Source: Bradyrhizobium sp. BTAi1 (GTDB lineage: Bacteria; Pseudomonadota; Alphaproteobacteria; Rhizobiales; Xanthobacteraceae). From it: a DNA stretch of 64,000 nucleotides. Below are positions 43,566 through 52,280 of the stretch, piece by piece. The first letter of the stretch is position 1, and every line of letters begins with the position of its first letter. The stretch covers positions 5,971,501-6,035,500 of the forward strand of contig NC_009485.1 in assembly GCF_000015165.1 (NCBI RefSeq). Direction: 5' to 3'. Below the pieces are notes generated by a model. That model was not told the origin of the DNA and did no database searches. It saw only the letters and a list, made by a program, of their open reading frames with translations. The position numbers and the translations under genes were made by a program.

Positions 43566-44834
43566 TCAGGCTTGTTGAATGGGAGGGATCGGGCCGAAGG
43601 CGCCAGCTTGCCGCAGACGCTCGAGATCCTGCTCCGAATGCCCCAGAGTGTCGCGTAAGACCGCGGCGGTGTGCTCACCGAGTCGGGGGGCCGCGCGGGG
43701 GTCGACGGCGGGCGTCAGCTGCATCGAAATCGGCGGCTCGATGTTCGGGATCGCGCTGGCCGTCGGGTGGGGAATGTGACAGACGCGGTCACGCTCCCGC
43801 ACCTCGGGAGCATGAAAGGCTTGCTCGACGGTGCGGACGCGACCGACCGGAACGCCGGCCTGGTTCATCCGCGAGATCCAGACGTCCATCTCTGTTGTCG
43901 CCATAATGTCAGCGATAATGCCGCGTAGCTGAGCGCGGTTGATCCATCTCGCCCGTCGCGTGGCAAAACGCGGATCGCTCAGGAGATCCGGACGACCAAG
44001 AACCTCCGTCACCAGCCGCCGGTAGAGCCGGTCATTGGCGCAGGCCACGTAGAGCGGACCATCTGACGCCTCGAAGACGCCGACTGTTGGAGAGTCGTTC
44101 GGCGAGTTTCCGGTACGGCTCGGGTTCACACCGTTCATCAGATAGGCCATCCCGAAGAAGCCGGTCATGGCGAGGGCAACGTCGAACAGAGCCACCTCGA
44201 CGTGCTGACCGCGACCGAGCCGCTGCCTGGCGGCGAGCGCCAGCAGAATGGCATTGCAAGCCGACATGCCGGTCGCCAGATCGACGATCGGCGGGCCGGT
44301 TCGGACCGGAGGACCATCGGCAAAACCGTTGAGCGACATGAAGCCGCTCTCGGCCTGAGTGATCGGATCGAAGCCCGATCGCCAAGCAAGCGGACCGTGG
44401 CGTCCATAGGCAGAGATTGAGCAATAGATCAGACCTGGATTGATGCCGGAGACAGCCGGATAGTCCAGGCCGAACTTCTTCATGACCGAAGAGGAGAAGT
44501 TCTCCACCACGACGTCGGCCTTGGCGATCAGCGCACGGGCGACCTCCTGGCCTTGCCGGACCGTGAGATCCAGCACGACGCCCCGCTTGTTGCGATTGAG
44601 ACTGAGGAACGCTGCGCTTTCACCGCCGAGCTCTGCATACTCATAGGCGCGGGTATCGTCGCCCGTGACCGGTTGCTCGATCTTGATGACCTCGGCACCG
44701 AAATCGCCCAGGGTTTGCGTACACGCCGGCCCGGCAACGACCCGGGTGAAGTCAATCACCCGCAGACCCGCCAAGGCGGCCGGCGCGTCAGTCGGCCGCG
44801 GCGCACGATCTGGCAGAGCGACCTGAGCCGGCAT
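43566..44834 (-). CDS. Class III CoA-transferase (CaiB/BaiF family)
   Basis: The 422-residue protein has the family N-terminus (LAGLRVIDFTRVVAGPACTQ, DFGAEVIKIEQPVTGDDTR), LNRNKRGVVLDL, and the catalytic aspartate in PPIVDLATGM. ATG 44834 is preceded by GGGAGGATTGGA; the longer frame is not needed. It is a second family III enzyme in the window, clearly different from the partial one at the left edge. It stands alone between the low-oxygen cluster and the prophage, with no adjacent acyl-CoA genes to suggest its substrate. Confidence 0.92.
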   Translation of the reverse strand: MPAQVALPDRAPRPTDAPAALAGLRVIDFTRVVAGPACTQTLGDFGAEVIKIEQPVTGDDTRAYEYAELGGESAAFLSLNRNKRGVVLDLTVRQGQEVARALIAKADVVVENFSSSVMKKFGLDYPAVSGINPGLIYCSISAYGRHGPLAWRSGFDPITQAESGFMSLNGFADGPPVRTGPPIVDLATGMSACNAILLALAARQRLGRGQHVEVALFDVALAMTGFFGMAYLMNGVNPSRTGNSPNDSPTVGVFEASDGPLYVACANDRLYRRLVTEVLGRPDLLSDPRFATRRARWINRAQLRGIIADIMATTEMDVWISRMNQAGVPVGRVRTVEQAFHAPEVRERDRVCHIPHPTASAIPNIEPPISMQLTPAVDPRAAPRLGEHTAAVLRDTLGHSEQDLERLRQAGAFGPIPPIQQA

Positions 44835-45020
44835 TCCAATCCTCCCCGCTTGCGTCGATCGTCTCACGCGATCTGTGCAGTATTGTTCGGCGACGAGCCC
44901 ACAACGACTGGAAGACCATGGTTAGCTCAATCACTGGCGCAAAGAAAGTCGCCCCCGCCCCCCTCTTTCTCCCTGCTCTGCTGCAGCGCAACGCCGCATG
45001 CGCGCGCCGTAGGAGACGCA

Positions 45021-45482
45021 TCAGGACCCGATCACCTTGCGCCAGTAAAGCGAGTTCCGCCAGGCCCAGGGCTGCTCGGGCTGGAACAACACATACCCGC
45101 AGCGGATGAAATTGTTGGCGGAGATGATGTTGCCGGTCGTGTCCGAAACGATGCAATACAGGCCGGATCGTCGCGCGCGCTGCTCGATCGTACGCATCAA
45201 TCGCCGCTGGAGACCATGTCCGCAGCACTCTCGAATGACGCCGACCCTGGAGAGATAGGCGATGCCCCTGCCGAGCGATGAAGGGATCATGCCGGCAAAC
45301 GCGACGGGTCGTCCATGCTCGCTCGAAACCCACCACTGTCCGATCTCGAAATCGGGGAGAGGCGCGCAATCGAGGAAGGTTCGCACATGGAGATCGTTCA
45401 GCGTATCGAGGACATCGGGCTCACACGCGTCGACCTCTCGGATGAGGAATCGGCATGCCTGCCGCACACGATTTGCCGGCAC
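45021..45482 (-). CDS. GNAT-like acetyltransferase at prophage edge
   Basis: The 153-residue protein (GTG start) has a GNAT-like fold pattern: WWVSSEHGRPVAFAGMIPSS, then YLSRVGVIRECCGHGLQRRLMRTIEQRAR with a CGHGL acetyl-CoA loop, then SANNFIRCGYVLF. It begins 4 bp after the stop of the small membrane-protein gene upstream and is probably the last gene of the phage transcript. Phages of this kind often carry a GNAT near the lysis genes; its target is unknown. Confidence 0.75.
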   Translation of the reverse strand: MPANRVRQACRFLIREVDACEPDVLDTLNDLHVRTFLDCAPLPDFEIGQWWVSSEHGRPVAFAGMIPSSLGRGIAYLSRVGVIRECCGHGLQRRLMRTIEQRARRSGLYCIVSDTTGNIISANNFIRCGYVLFQPEQPWAWRNSLYWRKVIGS

Positions 45483-45486
45483 GGCA

Positions 45487-45780
45487 TCACCTTCCGAGCA
45501 TCACTTTGATGCCGAGCCAGATCGCGCCGAGCAGACCGGTCGCGATCACCGTGATGACGGCCTTGAACGTATAGCTTTGGGCCTGCTCCACGCTCTTGCG
45601 CCAGCGGCGCAAGTGCTGAAAATCCGCTCTCAACTCCTTCCGATCCTCCTCCTCGATGCCGAAAGAGGTGAGAATGGTCGCGATCGCCCTCATCACGACA
45701 GCGTCGATCTCGTCGCGCTGAAGCTGGCTCTGCTTCATCAGCGTCTCCGCAACCACAGCCCTGATCTCGTCATGCGTCAT
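45487..45780 (-). CDS. Small phage protein with C-terminal membrane segment
   Basis: The 97-residue product has a helical N-terminus (MTHDEIRAVVAETLMKQSQLQRDEIDAVV), an acidic middle part and one membrane helix at the end (FKAVITVIATGLLGAIWLGIKVML). ATG 45780 is two bases after the stop of the preceding gene. It lies in the lysis block between holin-like genes and the GNAT and may assist lysis; the family is not recognised with certainty. Confidence 0.7.
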   Translation of the reverse strand: MTHDEIRAVVAETLMKQSQLQRDEIDAVVMRAIATILTSFGIEEEDRKELRADFQHLRRWRKSVEQAQSYTFKAVITVIATGLLGAIWLGIKVMLGR

Positions 45781-45782
45781 CG

Positions 45783-46166
45783 TCACCGCCTGATGATTCT
45801 CGCCACGTTTTCGAAGCCGCGCTTGGCAAAGTAGAAGGAGATGACGAGGTTTGCGGTCGTCGATGCAAACCCGGCCAACGGATCGGTGGAGCCGAGCCCA
45901 AGAACCTTGTCCCACACCAGCAGCTTGGCGAAATAGATCGAGACGCAGTAGCCGATCAGCTTGTCGGGCTCGTACCAGCAGCCGATCTCAGCCGCACGAA
46001 GCCGCAGCAGAGCGTCAGTCTCGGAGACCTGCGCCGCGATCTCCGTTGCGGCGAGATCGGCCGCAATCTTGGCATCGGTGTTGCCGGCCTTGAGCTTCGC
46101 CTGGTAGGCGTCGATCAGCCCCTTGATCACGGGCCCACCGAGAAAGCCGAGAATGCTCATCCACAT
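45783..46166 (-). CDS. Holin-like small membrane protein, 127 aa
   Basis: The product begins MWMSILGFLGGPVIKGLIDAYQ, has a charged middle part (NTDAKIAADLAATEIAAQVSE), and two hydrophobic segments (LIGYCVSIYFAKLLVWDKVLGL and TTANLVISFYFAKRGFENVA). This pattern occurs in holin-like proteins of Rhizobiales prophages (3TM-type). It is one base downstream of another small membrane-protein gene. Confidence 0.7.
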   Translation of the reverse strand: MWMSILGFLGGPVIKGLIDAYQAKLKAGNTDAKIAADLAATEIAAQVSETDALLRLRAAEIGCWYEPDKLIGYCVSIYFAKLLVWDKVLGLGSTDPLAGFASTTANLVISFYFAKRGFENVARIIRR

Positions 46167-46167
46167 G

Positions 46168-46410
46168 TCACGAAGCCCTCCTGAGCGAGCGCAGTCGCGC
46201 GATGATCGTGATCAGCGAAATCAGCAGAAGAATCCGGCCGACGGTCCGCGTATCGCCGAACGCGGCACTGATCTGGTCCTTCAGCCCAGGATCCCCCAGA
46301 GCGTCGCTGATCGTGTCGATGATCGACAGCAGCCCCCCGATGAACGCCAGCACGTAGCCCCAGGCGATCGTCAACGAATGACGACACGCGGCCTTGATTC
46401 TTGCCCACAT
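46168..46410 (-). CDS. Small phage membrane protein, 80 aa
   Basis: The product (MWARIKAACRHSLTIAWGYVLAFIGGLLSIIDTISDALGD...) has an N-terminal hydrophobic segment and a second one at the end (RILLLISLITIIARLRSL). AAGGGG precedes ATG 46410. It lies between the lysozyme and the holin-like gene and is probably part of the lysis module (holin or spanin-like partner). Confidence 0.65.
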   Translation of the reverse strand: MWARIKAACRHSLTIAWGYVLAFIGGLLSIIDTISDALGDPGLKDQISAAFGDTRTVGRILLLISLITIIARLRSLRRAS

Positions 46411-46529
46411 GACAAAGCCCCTTTCGAATAAGAGAAGCGCCGCGCGTCCCCCAGGGCGCACGAGCGCGATGCGGTTGTTGTCGTTCGCCTCGTTCCCTGC
46501 GACCTCCGCGCCGCAGGCAGCGTCAGAAT

Positions 46530-47297
46530 TCAGCCGCCGATTCCACCTTGCCGGCGACCGAAAATGCGCTTCACCAGCGCAGCAAAAAGGGCTCCGATGG
46601 AGCCCTTTTCCGGATGACTGATCGATGCCGGCGATGACGTCGGAGGGCCTGTTGGCGGCCGAGGCTCCAACGTCTCCTCCCCGTCGCTCACGAAACTGAT
46701 GCTCGGATCGATCGCCATCATGGCCTTGAGCAGGCCGGCACACCCCGGCTGCCGGTCGATCGCCAGGGGATCGTAGACCCCGTCCCGAACGTATTTCCCG
46801 GACCGATACTGATCCGTGCCAGCCCAAATATAGGGCGACGGCACACCGCGACGCGCATAGCCCAGGCCATTATAGTGTTCGAGCAGCGTCAAGGCGCCGC
46901 CGATCGTCCAGTCGCGCCAGCGCGCCGCATACGGCGGGCAATTGACCAGCGCATCGACCGCCGCCTCCTCCCAGGAGGCGAACGGTCCCCGGCCAGCAGG
47001 TACGTGGACCGAGACCCGGTCCCATCGATCCCCCTGCGCCAACGAGGCGGACCAACTCTGGGACGATTCGCGCTCATGGATCACCGCAATGACAGCCCAG
47101 GGAACACCGGTGCGCTTCGCCACGAGTTCATATCGGCTCTTGGCCGCTACAAGCCTGCCTGCCACCGAACGAAGGTCTCGCAAACTCCTAAGCTTGAGCC
47201 AACGAACAGAATTCGTTTCCCTGAGAGTCTTAAGATTAGGCGTCCCATCATCTCGCTTGAAATGAACACCATGAATCCTATTGCGTGCTACCGACAT
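46530..47297 (-). CDS. Phage lysozyme-like peptidoglycan hydrolase with atypical N-terminus
   Basis: The 255-residue protein has a lysozyme-like core (VPWAVIAVIHERESSQSW, then ASLAQGDRWD, RGPFASWEEAAVDALVNC and GGALTLLEHYNGLGYA), with Glu in HERES as likely catalytic acid. A C-terminal linker ends with a basic tail (LVKRIFGRRQGG). The first about 45 residues are encoded by clearly AT-richer DNA and do not resemble the core, which suggests that a recombination joined a foreign 5' end to the gene next to the plus-strand FkbM gene. The true start could therefore differ. Confidence 0.8.
   Translation of the reverse strand: MSVARNRIHGVHFKRDDGTPNLKTLRETNSVRWLKLRSLRDLRSVAGRLVAAKSRYELVAKRTGVPWAVIAVIHERESSQSWSASLAQGDRWDRVSVHVPAGRGPFASWEEAAVDALVNCPPYAARWRDWTIGGALTLLEHYNGLGYARRGVPSPYIWAGTDQYRSGKYVRDGVYDPLAIDRQPGCAGLLKAMMAIDPSISFVSDGEETLEPRPPTGPPTSSPASISHPEKGSIGALFAALVKRIFGRRQGGIGG
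46584..46609 (-). terminator. Terminator-like hairpin inside lysozyme 3' coding region
   Basis: AAAAAGGGCTCCGATGGAGCCCTTTT forms a 9-bp stem with a T-run on either strand, about 55 bp before the lysozyme stop codon. It may reduce read-through into the lysis genes, or may be coincidental. Confidence 0.35.
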
Positions 47298-47528
47298 TGA
47301 AGCTATTCCGCCAAGGTTGCAACAAGGGTGAAATGTTTGCGACCACTTTGACTTGTGGGTCCATTGTGTTACGCCTCGTGAGCTTAAGGCGTGAGGAGAC
47401 AGGCCTTTGAAGTATCGGCTATTGAATCAGACTTCAGCCACGCTGACCGAGGTTACAACCCCTGCTTTCATGTGCGTCGCGAATGCGTCGAATCTCCCTA
47501 CCCGCGACATTTGGATGTCTGCGTGATC

Positions 47529-48266
47529 ATGAGCGGCCATCAACTTCTTCGCGATTCCTCTCGTTATCTGGTGAGAGTGCTTCGCTCGCGATATCGCGAT
47601 CACAAGATTGAGCTTAGAGAATTGCGACGCCACATCCGTCCCGGCGATACGGTTTGCGACATTGGCGCCAACAAGGGAAGTTTCACATACTGGTTCTCTC
47701 GTTGGTCCTCTCCAGGACGTACAGTTGCTTTCGAACCGCAACCTGATCTAGCCGATGGACTGTCTCGCCTGTGCGCAATGTTCGCACTAGACAACGTGGT
47801 AGTAGAGCGAACGGCTGTGTATTCATCCTCCGGAACTCACAAATTCTTCATCCCAGCTGGGCACCAGCCAGCGGCGTCGCTTATAAAGCAGATGGAGAAA
47901 TCCAGCGAGATAGAGGTAAGCACCATCTCGTTGGATGACTATTTCTCCGGAGAAGAGCATGTATCCGCGATAAAGATCGACGTGGAAGGAGCGGAGCTAG
48001 AGGTTCTGCGTGGCGCCAAAGAGACTCTGATCCGCTGCATGCCTCTTATTATTTGTGAATGTGACCGCCATCTGGTCTCGCTTGAACGAATGAAAGAAAC
48101 CTTCTCATTCCTATCAGACTTGGGGTACTCTGGAGCTTTTGTCGCAGGATCAAAGCTACTCCCATTGTCGTCTTTCGACCCCAATATCCATCAGAAAACA
48201 GATGGAGAGTGGTTCTGGAAGCGGAAGGAATATTATAATAACTTCATCTTTCAAAGACCCGCCTAG
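47529..48266 (+). CDS. FkbM-family methyltransferase, AT-richer cargo gene
   Basis: The 245-residue protein has a SAM-binding motif CDIGANKGSFTYWFSR, then TVAFEPQPDLADGL and the FkbM signature AIKIDVEGAELEVLRGAKETL. Such enzymes O-methylate sugars, lipids or small molecules. The gene is on the plus strand while its phage neighbours are on the minus strand, and its base composition is clearly more AT-rich, both typical of cargo (moron) genes. The start is uncertain: the frame is open from 47391, and ATG 47529 is chosen because the first domain begins soon after. It overlaps the convergent tail-collar gene by 4 bp. Confidence 0.82.
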   Translation: MSGHQLLRDSSRYLVRVLRSRYRDHKIELRELRRHIRPGDTVCDIGANKGSFTYWFSRWSSPGRTVAFEPQPDLADGLSRLCAMFALDNVVVERTAVYSSSGTHKFFIPAGHQPAASLIKQMEKSSEIEVSTISLDDYFSGEEHVSAIKIDVEGAELEVLRGAKETLIRCMPLIICECDRHLVSLERMKETFSFLSDLGYSGAFVAGSKLLPLSSFDPNIHQKTDGEWFWKRKEYYNNFIFQRPA

Positions 48267-49276
48267 ATGATTCGCAATATCCGGTTCGCAAGGATAGTTG
48301 GCTGAACGACATTGTGAGCTCCTCCACCTCCTTGGCTCGCATTATTAATCGTAATGCCCGTCGTAGCAGCGTTGATACCGAAGGTGACGTTGGCCGCAAT
48401 TTGGAGCGCGGAACTACCGTTTGTTCCAAGACTACTCGGCCCCTGGTATGCCACCGCTGTTCCCGTATGTGTGGATCCGTGAACGTGGCTCGGATCGCTA
48501 AGTGTATTGTTATGCGTATGAGCCGGGAGTTCGGCCAGGGTAAGTGTGTGAGCATCTTCTCCCCCAGCACCTCCTAAGCTATGGCGCAATGCTGCCAGAT
48601 TACCTGCGACTAGACGATTTGCTGTTGTTCCTCCCATGTTGTCCGGACATGCGACAACCCGGCCTCGAACATCCGGCAGATTAAAGGTCGCGCTGCCGTC
48701 GCCACCGCCATAGGTCGTGCCGACCAGAGCAAACAAGGCAGAATATGTAGCCCGGCTTATCGCTTGACCGTAAGGAAATGCGAATGCACTGTTGGGAGCG
48801 CTCATCCCCCAAAATTCAAGCCCAGCCCCCAGTGGAATATTATACGGGTTACCGTAAAATCCGTGCAGATAGAAACTCCCGTCAACGTGGTTGTAGACCG
48901 CGACATAGGGCGTGCCCTGGATGATCGTTCCCGGGAGGAGATCCGCATTCGGCCCACTCCGCAAGGGCTTAGCGCCGAGGGCGTCCACGTTGAGTGTGAC
49001 CGGCGCACCGTTGGTGATATGCGGTGTGAACGCGATCATCTGGCCGTTGAGACGCGGCAGCGTGTCGAACTGCTGACTGCTTGCGATCGTATAGGCCGTG
49101 CTGGTTCCGCTGGTCACGATCGCGCCGGCTATATCATCGCGAAACTTCGCCGTCGCAGCCATCATGGCACGCGCCGAGTCGTTGATGCTCGAGGGCGCCT
49201 GTCCTTCTGACCAGTTGATTGTGGGATCTGCCGTGGCATCCGCTGATGCGGTCTGCGACCATCGATAGAATGTCAT
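48263..49276 (-). CDS. Phage tail-collar domain fibre protein
   Basis: The 337-residue protein starts MTFYRWSQTASADATADPTINWSEGQAPSSINDSARAMM (shown in part; tail fibre N-terminal type) and has a collar domain (FAFPYGQAISRATYSALFAL, then VGTTYGGGDGSATFNLPDVRGRV). The C-terminal part is rich in Asn, Gly and His (LPAHTHNNTLSDPSHVHGSTHT) as in many receptor-binding tips. GAGGAG precedes the ATG. Its 3' half is more AT-rich than the structural genes, typical of host-range regions. Confidence 0.88.
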   Translation of the reverse strand: MTFYRWSQTASADATADPTINWSEGQAPSSINDSARAMMAATAKFRDDIAGAIVTSGTSTAYTIASSQQFDTLPRLNGQMIAFTPHITNGAPVTLNVDALGAKPLRSGPNADLLPGTIIQGTPYVAVYNHVDGSFYLHGFYGNPYNIPLGAGLEFWGMSAPNSAFAFPYGQAISRATYSALFALVGTTYGGGDGSATFNLPDVRGRVVACPDNMGGTTANRLVAGNLAALRHSLGGAGGEDAHTLTLAELPAHTHNNTLSDPSHVHGSTHTGTAVAYQGPSSLGTNGSSALQIAANVTFGINAATTGITINNASQGGGGAHNVVQPTILANRILRII

Positions 49277-49384
49277 TCTGCTCCTCGAATGGAAAATAGC
49301 CGCGTGGGCGGCCGAAACCGGTCTCTATTTTTGAGTAGGCGCTCAACGGGCAGCTTTCGCCCGATTGGCGCGTCCGATCGTCCC

Positions 49385-49588
49385 CTACGTCTGCCGCCGA
49401 AGCAGGAGATACTGCTCGCAGGCGCAGGACGGAGCTCTGGCGGTCAGGAGATTGCGGATCACCCCCTTGGGCACCCCGGGGCTCTCTTTGGCAACGGCAT
49501 CCACGCGGTCCTGCACAACGCGTTCGATCTCGGCCCGCAATTGCTCAATTCTGTCCTCCAGCGTCGGGGCGCTGCGATTCTGCTTCAT
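49385..49588 (-). CDS. Hypothetical phage protein, 67 aa
   Basis: The product is a charged helical protein (LEDRIEQLRAEIERVVQDRVDAVAKE) with a Cys pair near the end (APSCACEQYLLL). It overlaps the 3' end of the preceding gene by 44 bp and precedes the tail-collar gene. No family is recognised. Confidence 0.6.
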   Translation of the reverse strand: MKQNRSAPTLEDRIEQLRAEIERVVQDRVDAVAKESPGVPKGVIRNLLTARAPSCACEQYLLLRRQT

Positions 49589-50051
49589 CGATCGGGTCCT
49601 CTGTCGTTACGCTCCGCGCTGAGCGGAGCCGTTCGAGCGTCTTGTTTGCATGGGCCAGCGCATGCTGGGTGCGTCGCAGGCTCTTTTCGCGGCCCTTTTC
49701 ATGGCCGGCGATGAAGACCTTGAGGTCATGGGGTAGCGCCTTGAAACGCTGCTTCCAGGCCGCCGGCCACGATTGTGGCGGCGATACACCGGCGGCCTCG
49801 TCGACCACGAGCGCGACAGCTGGGCCTGCCGTGGGATCCGCCAATCCCAACGTCAGATGCGTGTTGGAGATGTCGTGCAGCGCCTGCCAGAGCCTGTCGA
49901 CACCGAGGCCGGCATGCTCTCTCGCAAAGCGGGCGACGGTCGCCGGAGACGCCGGGCAGAACGTTTCCTGCTCCCGCTCACACCAGTGCGCGAACAAGGG
50001 CGCGCGTTGCCGGCGCGCTTCGGCAAGCGCCGCCAGAACCGGGCTTGTCAT
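49545..50051 (-). CDS. Hypothetical phage protein, 168 aa
   Basis: The protein (MTSPVLAALAEARRQRAPLF...) has a soluble, helical composition with FKALPHDLKVFIAGHEKGREKSLRR toward the C-terminus. It lies between a coiled-coil protein gene and the small ORF at 49385 in the tail region. An in-frame GTG lies two codons upstream of ATG 50051. Function unknown; a structural or assembly role is likely from position. Confidence 0.65.
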   Translation of the reverse strand: MTSPVLAALAEARRQRAPLFAHWCEREQETFCPASPATVARFAREHAGLGVDRLWQALHDISNTHLTLGLADPTAGPAVALVVDEAAGVSPPQSWPAAWKQRFKALPHDLKVFIAGHEKGREKSLRRTQHALAHANKTLERLRSARSVTTEDPIDEAESQRPDAGGQN

Positions 50052-50060
50052 CGGCACGAC

Positions 50061-51209
50061 TCACGGCCGCCTCGAGATGCGCGCCTGGTAGAGCGCGACC
50101 GCATCCTTGAGATCGCCTGACGATGTCAGCCGCGCATTGAGCTCACGCAGATCCTGGCCGCGCTCCCGCGACGACGTTGCGACACCCGGCCGCATCACCG
50201 GCGGGACAGCCTTGGTGACCGCGTCGTCCTTTGCCCGCATCATCAGCCGATATCGCGCCGCGTCGTACATCATGCGCTGAAAGGTGGCGTGGCGCATCAA
50301 CGGTTCGGTCTCGAACAAGCGGTTGAGCTCCGCAGCCGAGATCCCGTTCTCCCTGGCCGCCGCCATGATCTCCGCCGCAACCGCCTGGCGCACCGCCTTC
50401 GGCTCGCGGGCGAGCATGCTCTCGAGCCTGCTGTCCTGCTCCTGCGCGAAGGACTGGAAGCCCTGCTGGGCGACCTCGGCCTGACGCCGTTGCTCCTGCG
50501 CCTGCTGCGCCAGCAATTGATCCGACATAGCGACCGCGGCCTGGATGCGTCCGAACCGGTCGGGATCGTCGCGCGACATGCGTTCGAGCACGGCCGGAAC
50601 CTGCTCAGCCGGCATGCCGGCAAATTCCGGAAATTGACTGAGGAAACTCGCTTGCGCGATCTGCACCGCGGAAGCGAGGCCTTCCTGATAGGATCGGCGG
50701 GCATTCTCCGCCTCTCCTATCTTCTGCTCGATCGCTTCCAGCACCTGCGGATGCTGCAATGCTTTCTCCAGCTCGGGTGCAAGCCGACTCGCGACGCCGG
50801 TGTCGGGAGGCCCTCCGGCAGCGTCTTGTTGCTCGACCCCATCCGCGGCGCGTCCCTGCAGTTCCTCCCCGCTTGCTTGCGGAGCTTCGTCGTCACGCGG
50901 CTCGTTGGCCTGCCCGGCGCCTGACTCGCGCGTCTCCGCGGCTCTGACGCGTGCATGATCGCGCGCAGCCCGCTCCAATGTGACGGCCTCGTTGCGGTCG
51001 ATGACGTTGCCGGCCTCGTCGACATATTCCCGGACCATCACCGGCGCAGGCCGCTCGGTTCGCCGTTCGGCCACCTCCCGGAGCGACATCGCGTCTGCCT
51101 CGATCGCGTCGCGCTCCGGCGGCTCCTCCATGTCCGGCATCGGCCGATAGCCCGCATTGTCCAATTCGAAGGCGGCTCCCGTCAGGCTGCTCTCCGGCTC
51201 ATTCGACAT
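50061..51209 (-). CDS. Acidic coiled-coil phage protein, 382 aa
   Basis: The N-terminal half is acidic and low in complexity (Glu, Asp, Ala, Pro; for example EEPPERDAIEADAMSLREVAERR); the C-terminal half is helical with long Gln/Ala/Arg stretches (LLAQQAQEQRRQAEVAQQGF) that suggest coiled coils. This composition is seen in scaffold-like or internal virion proteins of podoviruses. ATG 51209 has GAGGAG nine bases ahead; another ATG two codons upstream is too close to it. Assignment beyond structural phage protein would be a guess. Confidence 0.7.
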   Translation of the reverse strand: MSNEPESSLTGAAFELDNAGYRPMPDMEEPPERDAIEADAMSLREVAERRTERPAPVMVREYVDEAGNVIDRNEAVTLERAARDHARVRAAETRESGAGQANEPRDDEAPQASGEELQGRAADGVEQQDAAGGPPDTGVASRLAPELEKALQHPQVLEAIEQKIGEAENARRSYQEGLASAVQIAQASFLSQFPEFAGMPAEQVPAVLERMSRDDPDRFGRIQAAVAMSDQLLAQQAQEQRRQAEVAQQGFQSFAQEQDSRLESMLAREPKAVRQAVAAEIMAAARENGISAAELNRLFETEPLMRHATFQRMMYDAARYRLMMRAKDDAVTKAVPPVMRPGVATSSRERGQDLRELNARLTSSGDLKDAVALYQARISRRP

Positions 51210-51254
51210 TCGCATCCGCTCCTCTACGTGCTTCAAACGGCTGACCTTCGGCGC

Positions 51255-52133
51255 CTAGGCGCCGAAGAACGTCTTGTTGAGGCCACCGCTGAACGGCTGA
51301 AGCAGGCTGCTGATGCCGCCGGCGATCTTGGAAAACTGTTCGGCGCCGGACATCTGCTGCGTCGTCGTCGAGGTGCCGTTGCTCTGCTGGCCCAGTTGCG
51401 CGATCGGGGTGCCGATCTGTGCAAGCAGTCCGAGCGCCTGCACCGGAATGCCGCGGCGCTGCGCCTCTTCGGCCAGCGTCGCGTTCGCGCCGTAGTTTTT
51501 TGCGTCGAGCGCCGCCTGCGAGGCGGTCACGCCCTGCCCCTGGTTCGCGAGATATTGCTGCTGCATGCCGCCGAGCATGTTGGCCGTGGTGTTGCCGGCG
51601 CCGTAGAGCGCATTCGCTGCGCCCAACTGGTTCTGGACGTCCTGATTATACTGGGCCGCGATGATCGGCGCCTCCGCTGCGGCGATCCCCCGGCCATAGG
51701 CCATCTGATTGGCGCCGCTGAAGTCGCGACCAGCGGCCGCGAACTGGCCGTTGATCGACGCGCCGACATCGTTCTGGATCTGCGCCAGCTGCGCCGTGAG
51801 CGCGGGATTGTTGCCGACCATGCTGCCATTGGCATAGGGCGCCAACCGGCTGCGCAACGCGTCCAGGTTGGACTGAACGCCGGGGGCCTGCGCCAACGCC
51901 TGGCCGCCATTGAGCAGCGACTGCGCGTAGGAGCCGACCTGACCGGCGTATGGATTGCCCTGCGCCGCATTCTGCTTGAGCACGTCAAGCGCGCCGGATT
52001 CGGCGCCGGTGAGGCCGGTGTTATTCAGACCGCTGCTGACCTGAGACAGGATGTTCTGCAACATCGGCTGCGCCGGCTGCCACGGCTGCGTCTGGGACTG
52101 TTGCGTCTGAGTGCTGGTTGATTGTCCGCCCAT
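51255..52133 (-). CDS. Gln/Ala/Gly-rich phage protein, possible internal virion or tail-tip protein
   Basis: The 292-residue protein is rich in Gln, Ala, Asn and Gly (MGGQSTSTQTQQSQTQPWQP; GANQMAYGRGIAAAEAPIIA) with no charged core. It is preceded by AAGGAG. Similar proteins occur in podovirus tail/ejection modules, where they enter the host membrane or cell. It lies between the proline-rich gene and the coiled-coil gene. Confidence 0.7.
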   Translation of the reverse strand: MGGQSTSTQTQQSQTQPWQPAQPMLQNILSQVSSGLNNTGLTGAESGALDVLKQNAAQGNPYAGQVGSYAQSLLNGGQALAQAPGVQSNLDALRSRLAPYANGSMVGNNPALTAQLAQIQNDVGASINGQFAAAGRDFSGANQMAYGRGIAAAEAPIIAAQYNQDVQNQLGAANALYGAGNTTANMLGGMQQQYLANQGQGVTASQAALDAKNYGANATLAEEAQRRGIPVQALGLLAQIGTPIAQLGQQSNGTSTTTQQMSGAEQFSKIAGGISSLLQPFSGGLNKTFFGA

Positions 52134-52280
52134 TGGGCATGCTCCTTGATTTAACACTGTTAAGAGTTGACTTGACTGCAAGCTCGCAGTGATTGAACAG
52201 GGCAATACCGTGAGCATGCCAGCGCCCCGTTCCGGGGAGACAGAGACCACACTGCGGATCCAGTCACGTTCCCGTGGAGA

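Noticed and set aside
44835..45020. Search for a tRNA or attachment site at the prophage left border
   Set aside because: No cloverleaf-like sequence or clear direct repeat was visible between the CoA-transferase and the GNAT gene.
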